Of a DNA stretch of 64,000 nucleotides, positions 35,299-44,558 are shown in pieces. The notes under the pieces were generated by a model. The model searched no databases and was not told the DNA's origin. It saw only the letters and a list, made by a program, of their open reading frames with translations. The first letter of the stretch is position 1. Every line of letters begins with the position of its first letter. Where the stretch lies: contig JAJDDF010000011.1 of assembly GCA_029260455.1 (NCBI GenBank), positions 62,001-126,000 on the forward strand. The letters are read 5' to 3'. This DNA is from Phycisphaerales bacterium (GTDB taxonomy: Bacteria; Planctomycetota; Phycisphaerae; Phycisphaerales; UBA1924). Position numbers and translations under genes: made by a program.

Positions 35299-38200
35299 CT
35301 AGCGACCAAATGGTCCACCCTTGAAGCGGGGTGCCAGTGTGCGCCGGCGTCCGGTGGCCACATCTGCTGGTGAATCTTCCAGGGTCAGCACGCGCTCGCG
35401 GCGTTGCCCGGCGAACCCGACAGGCCGCAGCGAAAAACCAATACCAACCCGGTCGGCAATGTCGTCGATATTCGCAGCCACACTGAGCGTCCACTGTGGA
35501 AAAAGGCGCGTCATGCGGATGGTGAATTGCTGAGCGCGGCCTGAATCAAGTTCATAGACCAGTTCCGCCTCCGCTGCATACTTGCGCGTCAGTTCATAGC
35601 GCATGCCCGTGGCCACTTCGTTGGCACCGGGTTCATCAAGAAAACGATATTCGGCATACGACCCATAGCCGTACCCGTGATCAATGCGAAAACCCAGCGC
35701 AGCACGTGCGGTTGTGCCGCGCTCAGAGTCGTAGAGCACCCCCCCGACGAGCGCAACCGCATCGGTGAGCAGCAGTGAACTGTCGATGCGTGCAAAGCGC
35801 CCAAGATTCGCGTTCTCAGGGCGTGCTTCAAAGAAATCGGGCAATGGCGAGCGCGGATCAACATCAGAAGATGACCAACCAATGGCAGTATCAATCATCA
35901 GCCAATCAACACTGCGTTCTTCGCCGATCGGGCCGCGCATGGTTTGCCAGGTGTTGCGCAGACCGATTCGCCCGGCGGTGCCATCTGCGATGCGCTCTAC
36001 CGATTCGTCGTACACGGGGAGGTCTGCGCGATCAATGGTCGAGCCCGCATGCCAGATGGTCAGGCTTGGTTCGATGAGGTGACGCATGCGGCTCAGATCG
36101 AACATATCTGAGAATGTTTCATCGTTGATGCGCTGAATCGTGGTGGCAAGGCGCACGCCGATCGCACCCCAGAGGCGCTGGTTTTCATTGTTGTTGCCAT
36201 TGAAATCATCGAAGGAAGTGTCCCACGCGGTGAAACGTGCTACAGCAAAGGGCACGACATTGAGCGCACCAGCGGCAAGCGGTGCTTCAAATTCATGGCG
36301 CGTGTCAAAACGCAGCACGGTGCTTTCTGTAAAGCCTTCGGCGCGCAAACGATGGCCAAGTGATTGATCGGGCGGAATGCCGAAGGCGCGTTTGGCATCA
36401 CGAGCCTTCTTGAACCCCTGATCGCGCACATCATTTTCAGAAAATGACAAACTCATCGCTCCGATGCGCGTCTCGCCGTAATACGAAAGGATGCCGTTGA
36501 AGATATTGGCACCGAGGACGTGGTACCCCAGCTCCGGCAATTTTTGAGTGACATAGCCCGCAGATTGCAATTCGGATTCTGTGACGATGAAGTCATTGAG
36601 TGTGCCGCGAAACTCTGCGGTGATCGCGGTATTCACCGCAGCACCGGGCGTGCGATCGATGCGTGTTGCGTAGAACCCTGTCATAAATGGTCGGCGAGTT
36701 TCTGCAAGGTTTTCGAAGAAGGCGTCGACCACCGCTTCATCGCTGATCCAACTCGCCTCTGCATAGATGGTCCATGGGCTGTCCGGTTTCCAGATGGTTT
36801 CACCGGCGAGCACGGTGCGCTGTTCACCATCGCGATCAATGGTTTCGCCGCTTGTCAATCTGTCGCGCCCCTGATCGTGAATGGTGTATGCCAGCAGGCC
36901 GCCGCGCGCACGTGATGAACGCCAATTTGCATCAACACCAACGCCAACCCCGCGACTCAGATACGCATCAAGAAGCAAATCGGCGCGACTTGATTCACCC
37001 GCATCAATCCCGAGCAGGCTGTACAAATCCCATTCGCTACGAACGACGGGAGCGCCATCATCAGAAGCGAATGACAGGCGGCGCAATGGTGCGGGCTTGA
37101 AATCGCCGCGTACTTTGGGGAGATACGCCAGGGGCACCGAGCCTGCACGAAAAGTAACATCATCGGCTTCAATATTCAGTCGCGCCCCGCCATCGGTTTG
37201 CTCGATCTGCTTGATCATGACCGAATCGACACCAATCGAGAAGTGAGGCTCAGCAAAATCGACATTGGCAAGTGTTGCTTTTTTTGCAGACCACTGCCCG
37301 AAAGCTTCTTGTCGAATGGCATCGGCGCGAAGATACAACGGTTGGCTGCGGGCAGCATCGTAGGTCCAGAATACCGCATCAAGCATGATGGCGCGATCGG
37401 TGCGCAGGTCATAAAACACACTTGAGCCGCGTACCGTGGCGCGCCGAAAGGCTCTGGCGTCTGGGCCGCGCACCATTGAGATGGCCACATCACCCTCGAG
37501 ATATACACCGTTGATTTCGTCAATGCCAAAGCGCGTTGCGCCGGAATCAGTTCCTTCATTGAGAAAGACGACTGCGCGTTGGGCGATCAATTGTGCGGTG
37601 CTCGGGCCGCTGCTCTGTTGAACTTCTATTGCAACACCGCCGGTGATGACAAGTGCATCGCCACCGCCTTGGGCGTTTGCGCTAAGCATTGCGACCGATG
37701 GCGCAGAGATATTCACGGTGCCCTGTTGCGGCAGAATCACACGCCCGGTATTCGCTGGCGGTGAGGCATCGGTGTAGCGCGGGTCATCAATCAATTCAAA
37801 GGCTTCAGAATCACTCAGTAGCGCTTCGCCCGGACGCGATGGGTCGCGGCGTGTGGCGGTCGCAGTGCCGCCGGTGAGCGACACGAGATAGCGAGCTAAT
37901 CGCGCTTCACCCTCTGCAACGAACTCTGCTTGCGGCCTCACAAGAGGTCGATCTTCGCGCAGGTCATCTGCGTGCAGGGTCAAATTGCCCCCCGTGATGA
38001 TGGCGGTAATGAGCAGCCGATCGGCGCTACGAATCCGCGCTGCCTCGCGTGCGTCTTGCGGGGAAGCATCCTGAGTCCCAACCCCTGCAATCGCAGCGCG
38101 CAGATCGATGACATCGGACAGATAGAGTGCGATCTGGTCCGCATCCTGTTCAATGCCATTCACGGATACACGCACCGGTTCCAGCCAGATCAGGGCGCGC

Positions 38201-38487
38201 GACGCTGCAAACTCATAGGGTCCAAGTTGAACGGTCACATCGCCATCGAGCATGAGCCGGTTGGTGGCGCTTTCGGTCCAGGCGCTTGCGCGGGTCGATG
38301 AGAGAGTGACCGCGAAGGCCATGGGCGGGGCGGGCAAGTCGATCCTTGCGAAGTCGTGCCCGGTGATCACCGCCGAAGGTTGGGCGATTGTTGGGGCGGG
38401 CGCACCCCAAAACCACAACGCAACCAGCGCGGCGCCCAAGGCGTCGAGCGTCCGTGCTCTGTATGGAGAAGTACGCCGACATCCCAT
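35299..38487 (-). CDS. lptD: LptD-like outer-membrane LPS assembly protein
   Basis: LptD forms the outer-membrane barrel that inserts lipopolysaccharide. The product (~1062 residues) has a signal peptide (residues 12-36), an N-terminal OstA/LptA-like beta-jellyroll region (SRALIWLEPVRVS, then GDVAISMVRGPDARAFRRATVRG), and a C-terminal barrel with repeated amphipathic strands and the LptD-like MRHLIEPSLTIWHAG. It is longer than E. coli LptD (784). Cysteines for the inter-domain disulfides of E. coli LptD are not evident. ATG 38487 or the adjacent GTG 38490 can start it. No LptE is adjacent. Finding it supports a diderm envelope with LPS-like lipid. Confidence 0.78.
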   Translation of the reverse strand: MGCRRTSPYRARTLDALGAALVALWFWGAPAPTIAQPSAVITGHDFARIDLPAPPMAFAVTLSSTRASAWTESATNRLMLDGDVTVQLGPYEFAASRALIWLEPVRVSVNGIEQDADQIALYLSDVIDLRAAIAGVGTQDASPQDAREAARIRSADRLLITAIITGGNLTLHADDLREDRPLVRPQAEFVAEGEARLARYLVSLTGGTATATRRDPSRPGEALLSDSEAFELIDDPRYTDASPPANTGRVILPQQGTVNISAPSVAMLSANAQGGGDALVITGGVAIEVQQSSGPSTAQLIAQRAVVFLNEGTDSGATRFGIDEINGVYLEGDVAISMVRGPDARAFRRATVRGSSVFYDLRTDRAIMLDAVFWTYDAARSQPLYLRADAIRQEAFGQWSAKKATLANVDFAEPHFSIGVDSVMIKQIEQTDGGARLNIEADDVTFRAGSVPLAYLPKVRGDFKPAPLRRLSFASDDGAPVVRSEWDLYSLLGIDAGESSRADLLLDAYLSRGVGVGVDANWRSSRARGGLLAYTIHDQGRDRLTSGETIDRDGEQRTVLAGETIWKPDSPWTIYAEASWISDEAVVDAFFENLAETRRPFMTGFYATRIDRTPGAAVNTAITAEFRGTLNDFIVTESELQSAGYVTQKLPELGYHVLGANIFNGILSYYGETRIGAMSLSFSENDVRDQGFKKARDAKRAFGIPPDQSLGHRLRAEGFTESTVLRFDTRHEFEAPLAAGALNVVPFAVARFTAWDTSFDDFNGNNNENQRLWGAIGVRLATTIQRINDETFSDMFDLSRMRHLIEPSLTIWHAGSTIDRADLPVYDESVERIADGTAGRIGLRNTWQTMRGPIGEERSVDWLMIDTAIGWSSSDVDPRSPLPDFFEARPENANLGRFARIDSSLLLTDAVALVGGVLYDSERGTTARAALGFRIDHGYGYGSYAEYRFLDEPGANEVATGMRYELTRKYAAEAELVYELDSGRAQQFTIRMTRLFPQWTLSVAANIDDIADRVGIGFSLRPVGFAGQRRERVLTLEDSPADVATGRRRTLAPRFKGGPFGR

Positions 38488-38490
38488 CAC

Positions 38491-38834
38491 GAGTCGATGC
38501 TACCCGACGGCGTTGTGCCCTGCTCTTCCCATGATGGGCAAGGGATGGTGCACGGCGAGTGGCGTTTGGTATGCGGGATTATTGCGTCTGGGCGGCTTGC
38601 GAGAGGGCGGTGAAGGCCAAAGTCAACATCCGACCTTGCAAGACTGGTGCATGGATCGAATCGTGAAAGATGGAGCATCTCGGACCCAGATTGTGGGCCT
38701 GCCCGTCGTTATGACGCGTTGTGTGACCACCATGGCGCAGCCCTCTCTCCTCGAAGGGGTACATGCACAGCGGGCTTGGGTTACGAGCGTGTCTTCGCGA
38801 CGGCCGGTTTTGTTGAATCGGTCGTCGTTTTGGG
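38491..38834. other. 344-bp gap, no gene seen
   Basis: The gap lies between the LptD-like start and the end of the protease gene on the same strand. Open frames here (for example minus strand 38579-38914) read into the protease end and have shadow-like composition. It must hold the LptD-like promoter and probably the protease-operon terminator, but I see no convincing boxes or hairpin with a T-run. Confidence 0.3.
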
Positions 38835-40220
38835 CTAACGAGTTCTGCGGTTTCGATTGTTTTGGAGATCCTGGATTTCCTCATCGACGCGCTGTCCGAC
38901 TTCCTGCAGTTCATCGCGCGGGAAGCGCTCTATGCCGCCCACTTTTTCAAATCGTGAAGCAAGCGAATCCAACTGCTTGAACGCTTGAAAAACATTGCGC
39001 CATGCGATGAGGGCGCGATCAGTTTGTGTTCTCCAGAGCCGCTGAGAATTCGGGGTAAGTGCTCCGGTAGACCGGTAGTAGTTTAATTCAAAATTGCTCG
39101 GATGCTCCGCGACGGCGCGTTCGATGAGCACATTGAGTTTAGGCAACCCCTTCTCTACGGTATCGACGAGCGTGCGCAGTTCTTTGCCGCGTCTTGCGAC
39201 TGCACGCTCACACACATTGGGCGCATGATTCCAATCAGCAATGCCGAGGAGATCGCCAAGACCTTCGTGGCCTCGTGTGCATAACTTCGCAAGGCCAATA
39301 TCTTCGGCATCGGTCACGGTAAGGGTCAGCACCTGTGATGCGTTGTCGAGATGTTTGAGATTGGCGGGTGAGCCCGAAGGGCTGTCATTGGACAGAATCG
39401 GGTTGCCATGTTCATCATGCCAGACAAAGAGCTGAGCAGTCATGTCCATCATGGGCGCAATCAGGACATCGGGGTGCCCCTTCACACTGGCGCGGCCGCG
39501 CAGTTGTGCGATTTTCGCCGAGGCGAACTTTGCCTCGACGGCCTGAACACCCTCGTCCATATTGGTGTACACCACCGCCGCACCAACGGAAGAGCCTGGT
39601 GTCATGGTGATGGTGTCGCAACTGAAAACGATCCAGATGCTCGCCGAGAAAGCATTGCGTATGTGCGCGTGGTATGTGAAATCAGCATCGAATTCTGCCA
39701 TTATGTTTGCAATGGAATCAGCAGCCCACACCTTGCCTCCACCGGAGTTGATATCAAAAACAATGTGCCTGATGTCGCGGCGTTTTGCGATTTGCAATGC
39801 TTCGCGCACGCCGACGGGGGAGATGTCTTCGCCAAAGACACCTTCGATGGGGATCACGCCGTACGAACCATCGGTCATACCGTTGCGCCTGCGCGCGGGC
39901 GTGGACCGATCGGGTTCCGCCTGATCCTTTTCTTTGGTGCGTTTCGGCTTTGGGGTAGTTGTTGTGTCGGGTGGTGCATCTTCGCCAAAAAAGCCATCGG
40001 GCACCGGCATCCGTTCAATGCGATCGACGTCGTACATATCAAGTGTCAGCTTTGTGCGAACACCACGAATGACGGTATCAAGCACGATTGAAGAGTTGAG
40101 TTCAGCAACAACAACACCCTCATGCACCGCGCCATCGGTCATGTGAATACGATCCGCATCGGTGCGGGAGGCAGTGGATGCAAGAATCAGGGCAACAATG
40201 AGCAGGAGGTGCCGAACCAT
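38835..40220 (-). CDS. ClpP/SppA-like membrane or periplasmic serine protease
   Basis: A signal peptide (residues 2-22, HLLLIVALILAS) leads into a short beta domain (IHMTDGAVHEGVVVAEL) that resembles a small barrel also found in planctomycete proteins. A Pro/Lys-rich linker follows, then a ClpP/crotonase-fold domain with HIVFDINSGGGKVWAADSI and NAFSASIWIVFSCDTI, where the second Ser of SAS would be the nucleophile by analogy to SppA and NfeD proteins. PGSSVGAAVVY matches the SppA/NfeD block. The C-terminal ~120 residues are helical. ATG 40220 is chosen because AUGs further upstream lie inside the dioxygenase gene. It starts 28 bp after that gene and is probably co-transcribed with it. Confidence 0.75.
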   Translation of the reverse strand: MVRHLLLIVALILASTASRTDADRIHMTDGAVHEGVVVAELNSSIVLDTVIRGVRTKLTLDMYDVDRIERMPVPDGFFGEDAPPDTTTTPKPKRTKEKDQAEPDRSTPARRRNGMTDGSYGVIPIEGVFGEDISPVGVREALQIAKRRDIRHIVFDINSGGGKVWAADSIANIMAEFDADFTYHAHIRNAFSASIWIVFSCDTITMTPGSSVGAAVVYTNMDEGVQAVEAKFASAKIAQLRGRASVKGHPDVLIAPMMDMTAQLFVWHDEHGNPILSNDSPSGSPANLKHLDNASQVLTLTVTDAEDIGLAKLCTRGHEGLGDLLGIADWNHAPNVCERAVARRGKELRTLVDTVEKGLPKLNVLIERAVAEHPSNFELNYYRSTGALTPNSQRLWRTQTDRALIAWRNVFQAFKQLDSLASRFEKVGGIERFPRDELQEVGQRVDEEIQDLQNNRNRRTR

Positions 40221-40248
40221 GGTATGTGTCCTTGTGGCGTAAACGTAT

Positions 40249-41649
40249 CTACCAGACGTTTGACGAACCATTGCCACTGCCATCTGGAGCGCCATGGCCT
40301 GTCGGGGTTCCTGTGACAATGCCATTGGTGCGCATTTCGAGCAATTCTGCATTGCCTTCAGCGATGACCGGGAAGCGTGCAGCGCCATTGAGCGCAGCGG
40401 CCTTGGCGGTTTTGGTGGCACCGGGGAAATGTTCTCCCTGCCAGCTTGCGGGGTAGTTTTTGTCATCGAGTTCAAGGGCAAGCGTCGTCGGGAACATCGG
40501 GCGGAACGTATCGACCATCACCGCGAGTTCTTCGGTGCGGTCGTGAGCCATCGAGGCTTCGATGGTGCCGGGATGCGGCCCATGCGCGATGCCCTGCGGG
40601 TGACAGGTGAAGCTGCCGACTTCGATCCCGCGCCGCGAGCCGAAATTACCTTCAACGTAGTACAGAATTTCATCTGAATCGATATTGGAATGGTTGTAAG
40701 GCACTTTGATCGCGCGGGGGTGCGTGTCGAGCATGCGTGGGCAGAAGCTGCAGATCACAAAGTTGTGCGCTTCAAAGGTTTGATGAATCGGTGGCGGCAT
40801 GTGCAGCGCACCGGTAATCGGCGCAAAATCATCAATATTGAAACAGTACGGGTAGTAACACCCATCCCAACCGACAACATCAAGTGGGTGGTAGTGATAC
40901 ATGTAGCTGTGCATGGAGTTCAGTGCTTTGACGCGCACCTCGAAATCGCCCAATTCGTCAAACGTGAGCGGCAATTCCGGCAAGCGCAAGTCGCGCTCGC
41001 AGTATGGGGCGTGTTCAAGGAACTGTGATGTTTTCTTTGAGAGATAGCCGGGGGGTGGTGCGATGTGACTTGCGTTGCAGGTTTCTACGATGAGAAACTT
41101 GCCGAAGGGCATCGCAGCTTCCGACCAATTGGCGGGGCGATGATCCTCCGGTGCATCTGTGAGCGCGTTGAACTCGATGCGGTAGATCGTGCCTTTGGGA
41201 AGAACAATGTAATCCCCCGGGCCAAATGGAAGCGTCCCGAACATGGTGTAAATGGTGCCCGAGCCGAAGTGCATGAATAGACACTCATCGCCCTGGCCAT
41301 TTTTGTAGTGATAGGTCATCTGCTCCGCGGGTTGACAGATCGCAAGTTCACAGTCGGCGTTGCCAAAGAGCACCTTGCGGCCTGTGACCGGATCACCCTC
41401 TGCCTTGACTTCCGCGCTCATCAAGTGGCGCATGCGCATGACGTCGGTTTCGATATAGGTCGGGGCTGTCGGGTAGAGATTTTTCCAGCCGTGCACCTGC
41501 GTCGGGGGGTGGATGTGATAGAGGGTGGTGGTGGGGCCGACAAATCCCTCGGTGCCAAAGACTTCCTCTGAATAGAGGGCACCGTCGGGTCGGCGGAACG
41601 TTGTGTGGCGCTTTTTGGGCATCGTGCCCAATTTGGTGTAGTGCGGCAT
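40249..41649 (-). CDS. hmgA: Homogentisate 1,2-dioxygenase family protein
   Basis: HmgA opens the ring of homogentisate in tyrosine and phenylalanine breakdown, using Fe(II). The cupin core shows VPYNHSNIDSDEILYYVEGNF and FTCHPQGIAHGPHPG, which hold the metal-binding His, Glu and His. FGSGTIYTMFGTLPFGPGDYIVLPKGT is the N-terminal cupin half. Length 466 is slightly above the human enzyme (445) because of a Gly/Asn-rich tail after the catalytic part. GGAG precedes the ATG by 7 bp. No maiA or fahA lies nearby, so the substrate could differ. Confidence 0.87.
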   Translation of the reverse strand: MPHYTKLGTMPKKRHTTFRRPDGALYSEEVFGTEGFVGPTTTLYHIHPPTQVHGWKNLYPTAPTYIETDVMRMRHLMSAEVKAEGDPVTGRKVLFGNADCELAICQPAEQMTYHYKNGQGDECLFMHFGSGTIYTMFGTLPFGPGDYIVLPKGTIYRIEFNALTDAPEDHRPANWSEAAMPFGKFLIVETCNASHIAPPPGYLSKKTSQFLEHAPYCERDLRLPELPLTFDELGDFEVRVKALNSMHSYMYHYHPLDVVGWDGCYYPYCFNIDDFAPITGALHMPPPIHQTFEAHNFVICSFCPRMLDTHPRAIKVPYNHSNIDSDEILYYVEGNFGSRRGIEVGSFTCHPQGIAHGPHPGTIEASMAHDRTEELAVMVDTFRPMFPTTLALELDDKNYPASWQGEHFPGATKTAKAAALNGAARFPVIAEGNAELLEMRTNGIVTGTPTGHGAPDGSGNGSSNVW

Positions 41650-41683
41650 GGTGAATCTCCAAAAAATCAGACAGACAGGTCCG

Positions 41684-41689
41684 ATTATA
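41684..41689 (-). promoter_or_regulatory. -10 box of the hmgA promoter
   Basis: The minus strand reads TATAAT here, a perfect sigma-70-type -10 box, about 35 bp before the hmgA ATG. I find no good -35 box at the right distance, so it may be a weak or activator-dependent promoter. The implied leader is short and contains the GGAG ribosome site. Confidence 0.4.
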
Positions 41690-41804
41690 CACGGTGCCTG
41701 TGCTTGGGGTGTGCTCTCCCTGGGAGAGTAGGGGCGGTCTGGGCCGGTCTTGGGGGGTAAACGGGAGACGTCCGGTAAGTGATGAGGTTTCCTCTACATA
41801 TTGC

Positions 41805-41832
41805 TTGACCCGGAGCAGTCTGGATGTAGATT
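41805..41832 (+). promoter_or_regulatory. Predicted promoter of the PEP-CTERM-like gene
   Basis: TTGACC (41805-41810) and TAGATT (41827-41832) are separated by 16 bp and resemble -35 and -10 boxes. The implied 5' leader would be about 120 bases before ATG 41961, long enough for regulation. Confidence 0.4.
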
Positions 41833-41960
41833 TCCAGAGCACAGGTAGAACGCAAAAGCAAACGGGTCGATTCGCGCCCCCACATCGGGGTGGTGTCGAA
41901 AGTTTCGCACGCACAGGCGGATCCCGGGATTGCTCGAGCCAAAGAGGAGCCAGACAAGAT

Positions 41961-42725
41961 ATGCAAAGGGATACATTGCGCAACTTGCGCATGATTGCCA
42001 CGGCGGGCGTGTTGACAGCAGGTGCTGGCACGGCTCAAGCCGTCATGATTGATTTCAATACGCTTCAGCACGGCGAAATCGTCACGAACCAGTTCGCGGG
42101 ACAGGGTGTTGCGATCAGCGCCATCAACCCGAATCGCCCTTTTGACCTTGCGATCATCTTTGACGCAAATCAGACGGGCACTGCGGATCCGGATCTCGAG
42201 GGGCCGCCTTGGGCAGGTGGAAACCTTGCGATCTCGAACTCAGCAGAAGATCTGCAGAAGATGCTTATCCTTGCTGAGAACAACATCGATATTGCCCCTG
42301 CTGATGGTTTGATTGACAGCCCTGATGACGAGTTGAATCGTCCAGCGGGTGATCTTATCTTCGACTTCGCGCAGCGCCAAACCCAGTTCGGTTTCGACAT
42401 TGTGGATATCGAAGGCGTCATTGAGGAGTTCAGCTCGGTTGAGTTCTTCGCGAACAACACATCGCTTGGTAGTGTGAACTTCAGTGCCTTCACGAACATC
42501 GCGTCGATCTTCTTCGATTCGTCAGTGGTGTTTGGCAACAACCATGCCAACCGGATTGCTCCGATCGACATCTTTGATGTGAACGCACAGGCGGGCGCAT
42601 TCGACAAAGTTGTGATCCACATGGGTGGTTCGGGCGCGGTAGACAATATCAATTATGTGCCGACACCCGGTGCAACTGCGATGTTGGGCCTTGCGGGTCT
42701 GGCAGGATTGCGTCGTCGTCGATAA
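41961..42725 (+). CDS. Secreted protein with PEP-CTERM-type sorting tail
   Basis: An N-terminal signal peptide (residues 6-30, ending GTAQAV) exports the 254-residue protein. The mature part is acidic and beta-rich, with FDIVDIEGVIEEFSSVEFFAN and AFDKVVIHMGGSGAVDNINYV, typical of PEP-CTERM domain proteins. The C-terminus is VPTPGATAMLGLAGLAGL followed by Arg residues. This is the Pro/Gly, hydrophobic helix and Arg-cluster pattern handled by exosortase in Verrucomicrobia and planctomycetes. GAGGAG lies 12 bp before ATG 41961. The function of the mature domain is unknown. No exosortase gene is in the window. Confidence 0.8.
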   Translation: MQRDTLRNLRMIATAGVLTAGAGTAQAVMIDFNTLQHGEIVTNQFAGQGVAISAINPNRPFDLAIIFDANQTGTADPDLEGPPWAGGNLAISNSAEDLQKMLILAENNIDIAPADGLIDSPDDELNRPAGDLIFDFAQRQTQFGFDIVDIEGVIEEFSSVEFFANNTSLGSVNFSAFTNIASIFFDSSVVFGNNHANRIAPIDIFDVNAQAGAFDKVVIHMGGSGAVDNINYVPTPGATAMLGLAGLAGLRRRR

Positions 42726-42763
42726 GACGATGTTTGCAAAAAGACATTTTTGATGGTTTCTCG

Positions 42764-42803
42764 CAAGGGCCTCGTCACACTGGCGGGGCCCTTGTTCATT
42801 TTT
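42764..42803 (+). terminator. Rho-independent terminator of the PEP-CTERM-like gene
   Basis: An 11-bp stem (CAAGGGCCTCG, 42764-42774, with CGGGGCCCTTG, 42784-42794, one G-T pair) has a 9-base loop and is followed by TTCATTTTT. It lies about 40 bp after the stop and just before the convergent DUF3179 stop, so it may serve both genes. Confidence 0.75.
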
Positions 42804-42805
42804 GC

Positions 42806-43873
42806 CTATTCTGAAATCACTTCAGTTTCAGGATGAAATGCAGACCATGAATAGTAGAAGGTCTGAATCGTCTGCACTTCCGCAGGAGCTTCTTCAACAA
42901 TGAGGCTGCTCTCACCGGCGCTTACGCGGACCGGCCCAAGTGGTGTTTCGATGGTTCGCCCTTTGCCCGCAGCTTTTGCCGTGATGAACCAGGCCTTGTC
43001 ACCGGCGCGAATGCCAATGCCCAAGGTTTTCTTGGGGAGCGCATCGCCGATCTTGTGAACGTCGACGATGAGCCGATCACTTTTCATATAGCTGGCATAC
43101 GCACCTTGTGCATATAGCCGGGTGTGCCCTGTCTCGATACTGAGCACTTTGCCCTTGGGATGGCGCAGTGCAAACTCGGCGGCCGTCACAACTCGTGCAG
43201 GCAGATGTTTGAGCTCGGCACCAGCAAGTGGTCCTGAGACTGCCTTCATCGCGACCTGACTCCAAAGTGCCAAGTGAGTGCGGTCATACATAAGGACGTT
43301 TGAGTTGTAGAGTGCACCGGAGATGCCGAACTCCAGTACAACGGGTTCGCCCTTTTCAGGCGTGACTCGGCGCGAAATTGCGGAGGCGGAATCGCACAGC
43401 GGGCAATAGGTTGCTGCAACCGGTTCGCCAGCGATGGTCATGTTCGCAACTTCGTGATAGTTCAAAATCATCAGTGGCGCCGCAACGGCTTCGCCTTTAA
43501 TAACAATCTCGATGACGCGCTCGGTCGGTGGCAGCCAGTCCGCATCTGCGATGGACTCAAGTGTTGGATCGGTAAGCGACGGGATTGCATCGCGTGGCAG
43601 CAGTTCGTGTATTTCATCAAGTGGGATCAATACACTGGAAACGTCGTAGGTCTCCTGCACGACGACCGCGCCCGGTCGGTGGACCCGCTGAAAACCATCC
43701 GCGCGGGGCTTGGGGGGTTCGGTGATTTGCGGGCGATCATCGGGGTCCGCATCAGGCAGGTCATCGGAGGCCCAGGCAGCGACTCCGAGGTTGATGCCGA
43801 TGCTTGCAGCCAATGCTCCCAGACAGATGTAGATTACGCTCCGCCGGACAGCAATACTTGCGGTGAGTCCCAT
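42806..43873 (-). CDS. DUF3179 domain protein, signal-anchored
   Basis: The N-terminus has a signal peptide or anchor (residues 10-33), then a Pro/Asp-rich spacer. The DUF3179 core shows NYHEVAN, PVAATYCPLCDSASAISRR, NSNVLMYDRTHLALWSQ and GKVLSIETGHTRLYA, the usual blocks of this family, including the CPLC pair. The family's role is not established; a cell-surface redox or binding function has been suggested from the conserved Cys pair, which is inference. GGAAGGGG lies upstream of the ATG. It faces the PEP-CTERM-like gene tail to tail. Confidence 0.85.
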   Translation of the reverse strand: MGLTASIAVRRSVIYICLGALAASIGINLGVAAWASDDLPDADPDDRPQITEPPKPRADGFQRVHRPGAVVVQETYDVSSVLIPLDEIHELLPRDAIPSLTDPTLESIADADWLPPTERVIEIVIKGEAVAAPLMILNYHEVANMTIAGEPVAATYCPLCDSASAISRRVTPEKGEPVVLEFGISGALYNSNVLMYDRTHLALWSQVAMKAVSGPLAGAELKHLPARVVTAAEFALRHPKGKVLSIETGHTRLYAQGAYASYMKSDRLIVDVHKIGDALPKKTLGIGIRAGDKAWFITAKAAGKGRTIETPLGPVRVSAGESSLIVEEAPAEVQTIQTFYYSWSAFHPETEVISE

Positions 43874-43953
43874 GTTTGAATCCCCTTCCTTGAGGCGACA
43901 ACGGGCGGTCTTCGAAGAGTATTCCGTTCAAAACCAAAGTTTCGCCAGAAATG

Positions 43954-44454
43954 TCAATCAAGGTGCATTTTCGGGAGCTCAGTGGGGAGTGTTTTCGGCG
44001 CTCCGGTGAGCAGGACCACCCCGGCGAGGATCAGCACCACCGCCCCCGCCTTGCGCATGGTCATTGCTTCGCCAAGCAGGAGCCACCCAAGCAGGACTGC
44101 CGTCGCGGGGGCAATCGCAAAGGCAATGGGCTTGATGCGGGAAATTTCGCCAAGAGAAATTGCGATATAGAAACAGATGATCGCAAGGGCACCTGCAGAG
44201 ATGCCCGAGCCCAGAATAAGTTTGGTCCATAGCCCGGTCGTCATGTGGGCCGACCAGTCGCGCGGTTCTGCGGGGGATTTTGCAACATACATCGCAATGG
44301 TCCACGCGAGTGCGATGACAGGCACCGCGATGAGCGTGCGCAGGAGCAGTACCGTCAGTGGGCCAATTGTTTTTGAGTGCAGGATGCTGCGCGCTGCGAC
44401 TTCGCCTACACCCCAGAAAAGTCCCGCTGCAATGGCAAAGAGGATAGCTTTCAT
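43954..44454 (-). CDS. EamA/DMT-type half-size transporter
   Basis: The 166-residue product has about five hydrophobic helices. AIAAGLFWGVGEVAARSIL is the typical N-terminal EamA start, and IAPATAVLLGWLLLGEAMTMRKAGAVVLILAGVVL is the hallmark C-terminal pair of an EamA repeat. Only one repeat is present, so it must work as a dimer, as in small multidrug-type and single-EamA proteins. The substrate is unknown. The start is ATG 44454. It is the second minus-strand gene before mscL, which is divergent from it. Confidence 0.8.
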   Translation of the reverse strand: MKAILFAIAAGLFWGVGEVAARSILHSKTIGPLTVLLLRTLIAVPVIALAWTIAMYVAKSPAEPRDWSAHMTTGLWTKLILGSGISAGALAIICFYIAISLGEISRIKPIAFAIAPATAVLLGWLLLGEAMTMRKAGAVVLILAGVVLLTGAPKTLPTELPKMHLD

Positions 44455-44558
44455 GCCAATGAGCGTACCCGTTCATGCCATCAGCATGCAGAGATGTGGT
44501 ATTCCTCACAACGGGGTATCCTCAATGTGATTCAATCTTTCACAGGAGGTGACATGAT

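Larger units (their letters stand above)
41650..41960. promoter_or_regulatory. 311-bp divergent control region (hmgA and PEP-CTERM-like gene)
   Basis: This gap separates two divergent genes and contains a predicted promoter for each side, listed separately. No open frame of note is seen, although the plus-strand frame of the PEP-CTERM-like gene stays open back to 41694. The centre (41700-41760) is G-rich. Confidence 0.4.

Noticed and set aside
38252-38980. 242-residue plus-strand frame across the LptD-like start
   Set aside because: It crosses the gap between two minus-strand genes, has no ribosome site, and its composition is that of a reverse-strand shadow.
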